Shown: positions 57,241 to 64,000 of the stretch, piece by piece
Numbering within the stretch: the stretch's first letter is position 1
Layout: the number at the start of each line of letters is the position of its first letter
Source of the DNA: Albimonas pacifica
GTDB taxonomy: Bacteria > Pseudomonadota > Alphaproteobacteria > Rhodobacterales > Rhodobacteraceae
Length of the DNA stretch: 64,000 nucleotides
Assembly (NCBI RefSeq): GCF_900113695.1
Contig: NZ_FOQH01000015.1
Coordinates: 1-64,000 of the forward strand
Direction: 5' to 3'
The notes under the pieces: model-generated
The model's database searches: none
Seen by the model: the letters and a program-made list of their open reading frames with translations, nothing else
What the model was told of the DNA's origin: nothing
Position numbers and translations under genes: made by a program

Positions 57241-57267
57241 GGCGCCCCGGACCTGATCCGGGGCCTC
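57241..57267 (+). repeat. Dispersed 27-base palindromic repeat, copy 4
   Basis: Copy in the same orientation as that at 39413-39439, with three centre substitutions, between the convergent MalT-like and glycerate kinase genes. Confidence 0.7.
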
Positions 57268-57302
57268 TCCCGTCGTCTGCCACGGGTTCGGGTCTGGGCG
57301 TT

Positions 57303-58562
57303 TCAGACCTCCGGCAGCACCAGCACCGCCCGGAAATCGTTGACGTTGGTCAGCGTCGGCCCGGTCTTCACCAGGTCGCCGAGCGCCTCGAACAGGGTGT
57401 AGCTGTCGTGCCCCGCCAGCATCTTGCGCGGGTCCAGCCCCGCCGCCCGCGCGCGCGCCAGCGTCTCGGGGCCGACCTGCGCGCCGGCCGCGTCCTCGGT
57501 CCCGTCGATGCCGTCGGTGTCGCCAGCCAGCGCGTGGATGCCCGCGCGCCCGTCCAGCGCCACGGCGAGCGCCAGCAGGAACTCGGCGTTGCGCCCGCCG
57601 CGGCCGGGGGGCTCGGCGCCGATGGTCACCGTGGTCTCGCCGCCCGAGAGCAGCACGGCGGGGGCCGGGGCGGGGGTTGCGTGATCGGCGACGGCGCGGG
57701 CGATGCCGGCCATCAGCGTGCCGGCCTCGCGCGCCTCGCCCTCCAGCGCGTCGCCGAGCAGCACGGGCGTCACGCCGGCGGCGCGGGCGACCGCGGCGGC
57801 CGCCTCCAGCGAGGCCTGCGGCGTGGCGATCAGGCGGTAGTCGGGGGTGAAATCGGGCTGCGCCTCGGCCGGCTCCTCCAGCAGCCGGCGGGCCGCGTCG
57901 GGCAGGTCGGGGCCGAGGCGGGCGATCAGGTGCGACAGGTCCTCCGACGCGGTGGGGTCGGGGACCGTGGGACCCGAGGCGATGGCCTCGGGGTCGTCGC
58001 CGGGCACGTCGGAGATCGCCAGCGTCACCAGCCGGGCCGGGGCCGCGGCGCGGGCGAGGCCGCCGCCCTTCACCTTCGAGAGCCTGCGCCGCACCCGGTT
58101 CATGTCGTCGATGGCGAGCCCCGACTTCAGCAGCAGCCGGTTGACCGCGATCTTCTCGTCGAGCGTCAGGGGCTCGCGCGGCAGGGTCATCAGCGCCGAG
58201 CCGCCCCCCGAGATCAGCGCCAGCACCAGGTCGCCCTCCCGGGCGGAGGCGGCGACTTCCATGATCTCGCGCGCCGCCGCCTCGCCGGCGGCGTCGGGAG
58301 TGGGGTGGGCGGCCTCGCGCACGACGATGCGCTCGGTGGGGACGGCGTGGCCGTAGCGGGTGACGACGACGCCCGAGAGGTCGACGTCGGGCCAGGCCGC
58401 CTCCACCGCGCGGGCCATGGCGGCGGCGGACTTGCCGGCGCCGACGACGAGGCAGCGGCCGGAGGGCTTCTCCGGCAGGAAGCCCGCCAGCACCTTCGCG
58501 GGGTCCGCGGCGGCGACGGCGGCGTCGAAGAGGGCGCGCAGCAGGGCGCGGGGCTCGCTCAT
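57303..58562 (-). CDS. ttuD: Glycerate 2-kinase (MOFRL/TtuD type)
   Basis: The 419-residue protein is of the DUF4147/MOFRL glycerate kinase type once called hydroxypyruvate reductase TtuD. Visible features are LVVGAGKSAAAMARA near residue 39, ALISGGGSALMTLP near residue 115 and the MOFRL-domain GGETTVTI, GGRNAEFLLA and DTDGIDGTEDAAG near 310-360. It phosphorylates D-glycerate to 2-phosphoglycerate. It begins 4 bases after the TtuC-like stop, so the two work in sequence on tartrate-derived glycerate. Confidence 0.88.
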   Translation of the reverse strand: MSEPRALLRALFDAAVAAADPAKVLAGFLPEKPSGRCLVVGAGKSAAAMARAVEAAWPDVDLSGVVVTRYGHAVPTERIVVREAAHPTPDAAGEAAAREIMEVAASAREGDLVLALISGGGSALMTLPREPLTLDEKIAVNRLLLKSGLAIDDMNRVRRRLSKVKGGGLARAAAPARLVTLAISDVPGDDPEAIASGPTVPDPTASEDLSHLIARLGPDLPDAARRLLEEPAEAQPDFTPDYRLIATPQASLEAAAAVARAAGVTPVLLGDALEGEAREAGTLMAGIARAVADHATPAPAPAVLLSGGETTVTIGAEPPGRGGRNAEFLLALAVALDGRAGIHALAGDTDGIDGTEDAAGAQVGPETLARARAAGLDPRKMLAGHDSYTLFEALGDLVKTGPTLTNVNDFRAVLVLPEV

Positions 58563-58566
58563 CGCC

Positions 58567-59637
58567 TCAACCCAGAGCGTCGGCGATGGCCTTGCCGCAG
58601 GTCTGCGTGTCCGCCGTGCCGCCGAGGTCGCGGGTGCGCAGCTTGGGCTCGGCCAGCACCCGCTCGATCGCCGCCACGATCTCGGCCGCGGCCTTCGGGT
58701 GGCCGAGGTGGTCGAGCATCATCGCCCCCGCCCAGATCTGGCCCACCGGGTTTGCGACGCCCTGGCCGGCGATGTCGGGCGCCGAGCCATGGACCGGCTC
58801 GAAGAGCGAGGGGAACTTGCCCTCGGGGTTGATGTTGCCCGAGGGCGCGATGCCGATGGTGCCGGTGCAGGCGGGCCCGAGGTCGGAGAGGATGTCGCCG
58901 AAGAGGTTCGAGGCGACCACCACGTCGAAGCGGTCCGGCGACAGCACGAAGCGGGCGGCGAGGATGTCGATGTGCTGCTTGTCCCAGGTCACGTCGGGAT
59001 AGTTCGCGGCCATCGCCTCCACCCGCTCGTCCCACCAGGGCATGGTGATGGCGATGCCGTTGGACTTGGTGGCCGAGGTCAGGGTCTTGCGGGGGCGGCG
59101 GTTCGCCAGTTCGAAGGCGTAGCGCAGGACGCGGTCGACGCCCACGCGGGTCATCACCGTCTCCTGCATGACGATCTCGCGCTCGGTGCCCTCGAACATG
59201 CGGCCGCCGACGGAGGAGTATTCGCCCTCCGTGTTCTCGCGCACGATCCACATGTCGATGTCGCCGGGGCCGCGGCCTGCGAGCGGGCTGGGCACGCCGG
59301 GCATCAGGCGGGCGGGGCGCAGGTTGATGTACTGGTCGTACTCGCGCCGGAACTTCAGCAGCGAGCCCCACAGCGAGATGTGGTCGGGCACCGTCGCGGG
59401 CCAGCCGACCGCCCCGAAGAACAGCGCGTCGGCGCCCGAGAGCCGGTCCTTCCAGTCGTCGGGCATCATCTGGCCGTGCTTCGCGTAGTGGTCGCAGGAG
59501 GCGAAGTCGTGCTCGGCGAAGGCGAAGTCGAGGGAGTGGCGCCTGGCGACCGCCTCCAGCACGCGCAGGCCCTCGGGGACCACCTCCTTGCCGATGCCGT
59601 CGCCGGGGATCACGGCGATCTTCAGGCGGTTGTCCAT
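58567..59637 (-). CDS. ttuC: Tartrate dehydrogenase/decarboxylase (D-malate dehydrogenase family)
   Basis: The 356-residue enzyme belongs to the isocitrate/isopropylmalate dehydrogenase superfamily. It opens IAVIPGDGIGKEVVPEGL and has WIVRENTEGEYSSVGGR near 136-152, the SATKSNGIAITMPWW Lys near 195, and the metal-binding Asp in VVASNLFGDILSDLGP near 225-240. The YDQYINLRPARLMPGV segment and overall length match TtuC/YeaU tartrate-malate dehydrogenases. It would oxidise and decarboxylate tartrate to glycerate or D-malate to pyruvate. It lies downstream of the TRAP operon terminator. Confidence 0.9.
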   Translation of the reverse strand: MDNRLKIAVIPGDGIGKEVVPEGLRVLEAVARRHSLDFAFAEHDFASCDHYAKHGQMMPDDWKDRLSGADALFFGAVGWPATVPDHISLWGSLLKFRREYDQYINLRPARLMPGVPSPLAGRGPGDIDMWIVRENTEGEYSSVGGRMFEGTEREIVMQETVMTRVGVDRVLRYAFELANRRPRKTLTSATKSNGIAITMPWWDERVEAMAANYPDVTWDKQHIDILAARFVLSPDRFDVVVASNLFGDILSDLGPACTGTIGIAPSGNINPEGKFPSLFEPVHGSAPDIAGQGVANPVGQIWAGAMMLDHLGHPKAAAEIVAAIERVLAEPKLRTRDLGGTADTQTCGKAIADALG

Positions 59638-59691
59638 GGCGGTCCCTCCCTTGGGCTTCGTTCGAGGGCGGGAGGATGCGCCGGGGAAGGC

Positions 59692-59725
59692 GCAAAGAAA
59701 AGGGGCCGGCGCGGACGCCGGCCCC
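59692..59725 (-). terminator. Intrinsic terminator of the second TRAP operon
   Basis: On the minus strand a perfect 10-base-pair stem (59725-59716 with 59711-59702) is followed by TTTTCTTT (59701-59694), 20 bases after the dctM stop. It separates the transporter from the downstream ttuC-ttuD pair. Confidence 0.88.
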
Positions 59726-59745
59726 CCGATCCGCGCGCGGCGGGA

Positions 59746-61056
59746 TCAGTGCGCCATCAGGCTCGGCAGCCAGGTCGAGAGCGCCGGGAAGGCGATCAGC
59801 AGGATCATGATCACCAGCTCGCAGGCCAGGAACCAGGCGACGCCCTTGAAGACGGTGGCCAGCCCGACCGAGTCGCCGGCCACCCCCTTCACCACGTAGA
59901 CGTTCAGGCCCACGGGCGGGGTCAGCAGGCCGACCTCGATCATCTTCACCACGATCACGCCGATCCAGATCAGGTCCATGTCCAGCGCGTGGAACGCGGG
60001 CAGGAACACCGGCAGGGTCAGCAGCATGACGCCGATCGGGTCCAGGAACATGCCCAGGATCAGGTAGATCACCGCCAGCGCCATCACCAGCGCCACGGGA
60101 CCGAGGTCCAGGTGGGCGACGGTGTCGGCGATGAAGGTCGGAACGCCCGCCAGCGCCAGGAACCGGGTCAGCATCACCGCGCCGATGGCGAGGAAGAACA
60201 GCGACGAGGTGGTGCGCATCGCATCGCCCACGCTGTCGGCGATCACCTTCCGGGTCAGCCGCCCCTGCGCCGCGCCGATCACGAAGGCGAGGAACGCGCC
60301 CAGCGCGCCCGCCTCGGTCGGGGTGGCGAGGCCCGAGTAGATCGCGCCCACCACGCCCAGCACCAGCAGCGGCATCGGCCAGACCTTGGCCAGCGCGGCG
60401 AGCTTCTCGGCCATCGTCACCTTGATCGCGACCTTGGGGGCCAGCGAGGGGGTGATGATGCAGCGGGTGACGATCATCACCGTGTAGAGGCCCGCGGTCA
60501 TCAGGCCGGGGATGATGCCCGCGATCAGCAGCGAGCCCACCGACTGCTCGGTGAACCAGCCGTAGATCACGAAGGCGATCGAGGGCGGGATCAGCGCGCC
60601 CAGCGTGCCCGAGGCCGCCACCGTGCCGGTGGCCAGCGCCTTGTCGTAGCCGAACTTCAGCATCTCGGGGATCGCGAGACGCCCCACCGCGGCCGAGGTC
60701 GCGACGGACGAGCCGGAGGCGGCCGCGAAGCCCGCGGCGGTGAAGTTGGTGGCGACCGCAAGCCCGCCGGGCAGCTCGTTCAGCCATAGCCGCGCGGCGG
60801 TGTAGAGCGAGCTGGTCAGGCCGGTCTGGTAGGCCGCGGCGCCCATCAGCAGGAACATCGGCACCGCCGACAGCTCCCAGCTCGCGGCGAAGTCATGGGG
60901 CAGGGAGCCCAGGATGCCGAGCGCCGCGCGCTCGTTGCGCAGGAAGATGATGCCCACGAAGGAGACCGAGCCCAGCGCGAAGGCGATCGGCACCCGGGCG
61001 GCCAGCAGAACGAGGATCGCGCCGACCCCGAGGCCGCCGATCATAAGACTGTCCAT
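59746..61056 (-). CDS. TRAP transporter large permease (DctM-type), system 2
   Basis: The 436-residue multi-helix protein has LSAVPMFLLMGAAAYQTGL near 63-81, ATGTVAASGTLGALIPPSIAF near 141-161, FLDPIGVMLLTLPVFLP near 336-352 and TPPVGLNVYVVKG near 376-388. It is similar throughout to the DctM of system 1, indicating a related substrate class. It starts 10 bases after the DctQ stop. Confidence 0.95.
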   Translation of the reverse strand: MDSLMIGGLGVGAILVLLAARVPIAFALGSVSFVGIIFLRNERAALGILGSLPHDFAASWELSAVPMFLLMGAAAYQTGLTSSLYTAARLWLNELPGGLAVATNFTAAGFAAASGSSVATSAAVGRLAIPEMLKFGYDKALATGTVAASGTLGALIPPSIAFVIYGWFTEQSVGSLLIAGIIPGLMTAGLYTVMIVTRCIITPSLAPKVAIKVTMAEKLAALAKVWPMPLLVLGVVGAIYSGLATPTEAGALGAFLAFVIGAAQGRLTRKVIADSVGDAMRTTSSLFFLAIGAVMLTRFLALAGVPTFIADTVAHLDLGPVALVMALAVIYLILGMFLDPIGVMLLTLPVFLPAFHALDMDLIWIGVIVVKMIEVGLLTPPVGLNVYVVKGVAGDSVGLATVFKGVAWFLACELVIMILLIAFPALSTWLPSLMAH

Positions 61057-61066
61057 GTCGCGCTCC

Positions 61067-61633
61067 TCAGTCGGCGAGGGTGATGTGGTCGGGGTCGGAG
61101 ATCGGCCCGTGGGGGTCCGTCTCGGACAGCACGTGCCGGCCGGTCAGCGCCACCGCGACCGAGTCGACCGCGTGCAGGAACAGCCACAGCAGCATCAGCA
61201 CGCCGCCCACCGGCAGGAACCAGCGGGTCGGCCAGACCTGCAGGTCCATGGTCGCCGTCTCCCAGACCTCGCCGCGGCGGGTCATCTTCAGCGCCTCGTC
61301 GATGGCCTCGTTGCACAGGATGCCGACGTAGGCGAGGCCGATCAGGCAGCCGAAGAGCTTCACCCAGCCCAGCGCCCGGGGCCCGAGGTTCTGGGTGAAC
61401 AGCTCGACCTCGAGGTGGTCCTCCTTGCGGGTCACCTGGCCCAGCGGCAGGAACACGAGCGCGACCATGTAGTAGGTCGCCACCGTCTCCAGCGTCATCG
61501 GGATCGGCCAGTTGAAGAGGTACTTGCACACGACGTCCAGGGTGATCTGGAGCATCATCAGAAGCATCACGGCGCCGGCGAGCCAGGCCGTGAGGCCGGC
61601 GCCGAAAGCCGCGATCCTTTCCAGGAGTTTCAT
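61067..61633 (-). CDS. TRAP transporter small permease (DctQ-type), system 2
   Basis: The 188-residue protein has four helices (about 10-30, 50-72, 95-115 and 138-160) and the DctQ signature TYYMVALVFLPLGQVTRKEDHLEVELF near residues 53-79. Its C-terminal tail of about 25 residues is acidic/His-rich and longer than in system 1. A GC hairpin separates it from the second binding-protein gene. Confidence 0.9.
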   Translation of the reverse strand: MKLLERIAAFGAGLTAWLAGAVMLLMMLQITLDVVCKYLFNWPIPMTLETVATYYMVALVFLPLGQVTRKEDHLEVELFTQNLGPRALGWVKLFGCLIGLAYVGILCNEAIDEALKMTRRGEVWETATMDLQVWPTRWFLPVGGVLMLLWLFLHAVDSVAVALTGRHVLSETDPHGPISDPDHITLAD

Positions 61634-61695
61634 TCGGACCTCGAGAGTCTTGGGGGAAGGGTCGGGCCCCGGACGGCGACCCGGAGTCCGGGGGC

Positions 61696-61729
61696 GCCGC
61701 GCCGCCGACGTCTTCGCCGGCGGCGCGGC
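61696..61729 (-). promoter_or_regulatory. GC hairpin between dctP and dctQ, system 2
   Basis: Perfect 12-base-pair stem (61696-61707 with 61718-61729) and 10-base loop, starting 7 bases after the dctP stop on the minus strand. There is no T-run. It probably protects the upstream binding-protein mRNA or lowers read-through to the membrane subunits. Confidence 0.5.
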
Positions 61730-61735
61730 CGGGGA

Positions 61736-62848
61736 TCAGGGCTGGACCTTGGAGAAGATCTCGCGGCGCAGCGCTTCCTCGAAGGTCTTCCTGCCGGCCT
61801 CGTCATGGTCGATTTCGGCGACGATGCCCTGCCACTTCTCGAGGATGGCGCGGAACGAGGCGACGGTCTGCTCGGCGTCCTGGACGCCGTCTTCCTTCGC
61901 CTGGGCGATCACGGCCTCCCACTCGTTGGCGCGCATCTCCTCGAGCTTGTCGAGGAAGGCCTGGTCGGGCTGAACCACCTGGCCGCCCTTCTCCTTGGTC
62001 TCGGCGATGCCGGCGGCGTCGTCGGCGAAGGAGGCCCACTTGATGTCGGCGAGCAGCTGCGGGATCTCGTCGAGGATCACCTGCCGGTTCTCCTCGCCCA
62101 TCGCGTCCCAGGCGTCGAGGTTGACCGACAGCGTCAGCGTCGACACGTAGCCGCCGATCGGCGTCTCGATGATCGAGGTGACGAAGTCCTTGATGTTGTA
62201 GGTGTTGAGGTAGTTCGGCGAGCCGAGCGCGCAGTCGACCTGGCCGCGCTGCATCGCCTCGTACATCTCCGCCACGGTGACCGAGACCGGCACCGCGCCC
62301 ATCGCCGACATCAGGTCGGCCAGGCGGGAGACCGAGCGCACCTTCTTGCCCTTCAGATCCTCGAGCGTCGAGACCGGCGAGGTGCACTGCAGGACGTAGG
62401 GGGTGGTCGAGTACCAGGCCAGGCCGATCTGGCCGTTGTCGGCGAAGTCGTCCTTGCAGCCCTCGCAGCCCAGCAGCTGCCACTCGTTCACCGCCGCGCC
62501 CCAGGCGAGGCTGTCGTCGGCCAGGATGAAGGCCGAGGAGATCACGGAGGAGTGGGGCAGCGCCTTCTTGGTGTAGACGTCGACGATCAGGCCGGAGTCC
62601 AGCACCGCGTCGTCGATCGCGCCCAGCAGCTCCTTCGGGCCGCCCATCGAGCCGCCCCAGAACGACTCGAACTCGACCTCGCCGCCGGTGCGCTCCTTGA
62701 CCCGCTCGAAGAACGGGATCTGGCCGTCGCGCATGGTCACGGCGGTCGGCTGCAGGAACGAGCCGTAGGTGTAGGTCTCGGCCTGGGCCGGGGCCATGGC
62801 GGCCACCGCGGCCGCGCCGCTCATGAGGGCGCCGATCGCAAGTTTCAT
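61736..62848 (-). CDS. TRAP transporter substrate-binding protein (DctP-type), system 2, second copy
   Basis: The 370-residue periplasmic protein has a signal peptide ending AQA-ET near residue 23, GKKVRSVSRLADLM near 167-180 with the conserved Arg, and GQVDCALGSPNYL near 201-213. Cys128/Cys131 form the Cys-x-x-Cys pair and Cys155 is the third conserved Cys. It is clearly a paralogue of the next gene upstream. A GGGAGGACCCCC site precedes the ATG. It is flanked by GC hairpins on both sides. Confidence 0.94.
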   Translation of the reverse strand: MKLAIGALMSGAAAVAAMAPAQAETYTYGSFLQPTAVTMRDGQIPFFERVKERTGGEVEFESFWGGSMGGPKELLGAIDDAVLDSGLIVDVYTKKALPHSSVISSAFILADDSLAWGAAVNEWQLLGCEGCKDDFADNGQIGLAWYSTTPYVLQCTSPVSTLEDLKGKKVRSVSRLADLMSAMGAVPVSVTVAEMYEAMQRGQVDCALGSPNYLNTYNIKDFVTSIIETPIGGYVSTLTLSVNLDAWDAMGEENRQVILDEIPQLLADIKWASFADDAAGIAETKEKGGQVVQPDQAFLDKLEEMRANEWEAVIAQAKEDGVQDAEQTVASFRAILEKWQGIVAEIDHDEAGRKTFEEALRREIFSKVQP

Positions 62849-62889
62849 GGGGGTCCTCCCTTTGGGTCTTCAGCGTTGATTTCGGTGGG

Positions 62890-62926
62890 CCCGCGCCGCC
62901 CCTCGCTCCCACCGGGGCGGCGCGGG
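62890..62926 (-). promoter_or_regulatory. GC hairpin between the two tandem dctP genes
   Basis: Perfect 13-base-pair stem (62890-62902 with 62914-62926) and 11-base loop, 10 bases after the stop of the first dctP on the minus strand. There is no T-run; it is likely an mRNA-stabilising or attenuating element. Confidence 0.5.
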
Positions 62927-62936
62927 ATCTCGGGGA

Positions 62937-64000
62937 TCAGGGCTCGAGCTTCGAGAAGATCTCGCGCTGCAGGGCCTCGGCGTAGGCGACCCTGTCGTCG
63001 CCGGTCTCGGCGACGATGCCGCGCCACTTCTCGACCACCTCGCGGAAGCCGTCGACGACGGCCTGGGCGTCCTCGACGCCGTCGGCCTCGCCCTGGGCGA
63101 TGGCGGCGGCCCACTCGGCCTCGCGCAGCTCCAGCAGCTTCGTGCGGAAGTCGTCGGCGGCGGCCACGTGCTGGGCGCCGTTCTCCTCGACCGTCAGCTT
63201 GACGGCGCTGTCGGCCTCCTCGAGGTAGGCGAAGGTGGTGTCGGCGACCAGCTTGCCCAGTCCGTCGATGAACGCCTGGCGCTGCTCGGGCTCCAGGTCC
63301 TCCCAGGTGTAGGCGTTCATGTTCATCAGGCCCGAGCCGACGTAGGCGCCCAGCGGGTCGGCCACGATCGTCTTCACGAAGTCCTTGATGTTGTAGCCGG
63401 TCAGCCAGGCGGCCGCGCCGACCGAGCAGTCTGCCTGGCCGCGCTGCATCGCCTCGTACATCTCGGCCGAGGTGATCGACACGGGGGTCGCGCCCATGTT
63501 CTGCATCAGCACGCCCATGCGCGAGGTGGCGCGCACCTTCTTGCCGGCGAGATCCGCCAGGCTGCGCACGTCGGAGGTGCACATCAGCACGTAGGGCGAG
63601 GTCGGATACCAGGCGAGCGGCACCACCTCGTTGTCCTCGTAGTCCTTCAGGCAGCCCGGGCAGTGCAGCAGCTGGTACTCGTTCATCGCCGCGCCGTAGA
63701 CCTTCACGTCGTCGGCGACGACGAACAGGCTCGACAGCAGGTTCGAGTGGGGCAGCGCGGTCTTGAGGTAGACGTCCACGATGCCGCCGGAATCGATCAC
63801 GTTGGTCGAGATCGCGCCCAGCAGCTCCTTCGGGCCGCCCATCGCGCCGCCCCAGTAGGTCTCGAAGGTCACCTCGCCGCCGGTCGCCTCGGTGACGGCC
63901 TCGAAATAGGGGGTCACGCCTTCGGTGTTCACCACGTGCACGGACGAGATGTAGTGGGCGTAGCTGATCTCGGCGGCCTGGGCGGAGCCGGCGGCGAGGG
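62937..64000 (-). CDS. TRAP transporter substrate-binding protein (DctP-type), system 2, first copy (partial)
   Basis: About 354 residues are visible; the frame continues to the window edge, where the end of a signal peptide (AAGSAQA-AEISYAHY) is seen, so only about 15 N-terminal residues are missing. The body matches the next DctP gene along its length (GGAMGGPKELLGAIS near the N-terminal third, GKKVRATSRMGVLM with the conserved Arg, and GQADCSVGAAAWL). It has the same Cys-x-x-Cys (HCPGC) plus third Cys (LMCTSD). It is probably the first gene of the system 2 operon. Confidence 0.93.
   Translation of the reverse strand, partial: LAAGSAQAAEISYAHYISSVHVVNTEGVTPYFEAVTEATGGEVTFETYWGGAMGGPKELLGAISTNVIDSGGIVDVYLKTALPHSNLLSSLFVVADDVKVYGAAMNEYQLLHCPGCLKDYEDNEVVPLAWYPTSPYVLMCTSDVRSLADLAGKKVRATSRMGVLMQNMGATPVSITSAEMYEAMQRGQADCSVGAAAWLTGYNIKDFVKTIVADPLGAYVGSGLMNMNAYTWEDLEPEQRQAFIDGLGKLVADTTFAYLEEADSAVKLTVEENGAQHVAAADDFRTKLLELREAEWAAAIAQGEADGVEDAQAVVDGFREVVEKWRGIVAETGDDRVAYAEALQREIFSKLEP

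Noticed and set aside
62937-63941. Internal start at 63941 for the last DctP gene
   Set aside because: The frame continues to the window edge with a signal-peptide end (AQA-AE), so the true start is outside the window.

Overview
The window is very GC-rich DNA with short gene spacing, frequent 4-base ATGA/GTGA overlaps, GTG and TTG starts, a hisB-hisH-hisA-hisF-hisE order, hslV/hslU, several TRAP transporters, a BCCT transporter and a VPLPA-type exosortase substrate. Together these point to an alphaproteobacterium, most likely a member of the Rhodobacteraceae (Roseobacter/Rhodobacter relatives). The genus cannot be fixed from the window alone.

Region 1 (1-9.85 kb) is one end of an integrated mobile element bounded by tRNA-Arg(CCG). 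From left to right it holds an IS3-family insertion that has cut off a STAND-like P-loop NTPase gene; a leaderless-looking gene for a protein made of about seven DGPA-type repeats, which with the NTPase forms a two-gene, AT-richer cassette; a module of membrane genes ending in a VirD4/TraG-like coupling ATPase; three small accessory genes; and a large serine recombinase whose reading frame runs through the tRNA gene. No relaxase or other type IV secretion gene is visible.

Region 2 (9.9-17.7 kb) is core chromosome. The histidine genes hisB, hisH, hisA, hisF and hisE are on the minus strand, interrupted by a 161-base giant palindrome and by a VPLPA-CTERM gene. They are followed by hslV, a membrane protein and hslU. 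Region 3 (18-27.4 kb) carries a family 25 glycosyltransferase, a cytochrome P450, a small helical protein, a GNAT acetyltransferase, leuC with a possible leader peptide, a double-VOC dioxygenase-like protein, and a universal stress protein plus BCCT osmolyte transporter behind a structured 5' leader.

Region 4 (27.4-47.0 kb) is catabolic. A GntR regulator diverges from an operon for a class II aldolase, a 2-hydroxyacid dehydrogenase, two amidohydrolases and a complete peptide/opine-type ABC importer. A second ABC importer with a fused double ATPase runs on the other strand, facing a LysR regulator and a fumarylacetoacetate-hydrolase-family enzyme. The substrates are not known. Region 5 (47.1-50.9 kb) is one very large KAP-type membrane NTPase with an extra N-terminal half.

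Region 6 (51-64 kb) is a tartrate/hydroxyacid module. It has two TRAP transporters (the second with two tandem binding proteins), a MalT-like LuxR regulator carrying a one-base frameshift, glycerate kinase (ttuD-like) and tartrate dehydrogenase (ttuC-like). Transport would bring in a hydroxy-dicarboxylic acid, TtuC would convert it toward glycerate, and TtuD would phosphorylate glycerate into central metabolism. The final binding-protein gene runs off the right edge.
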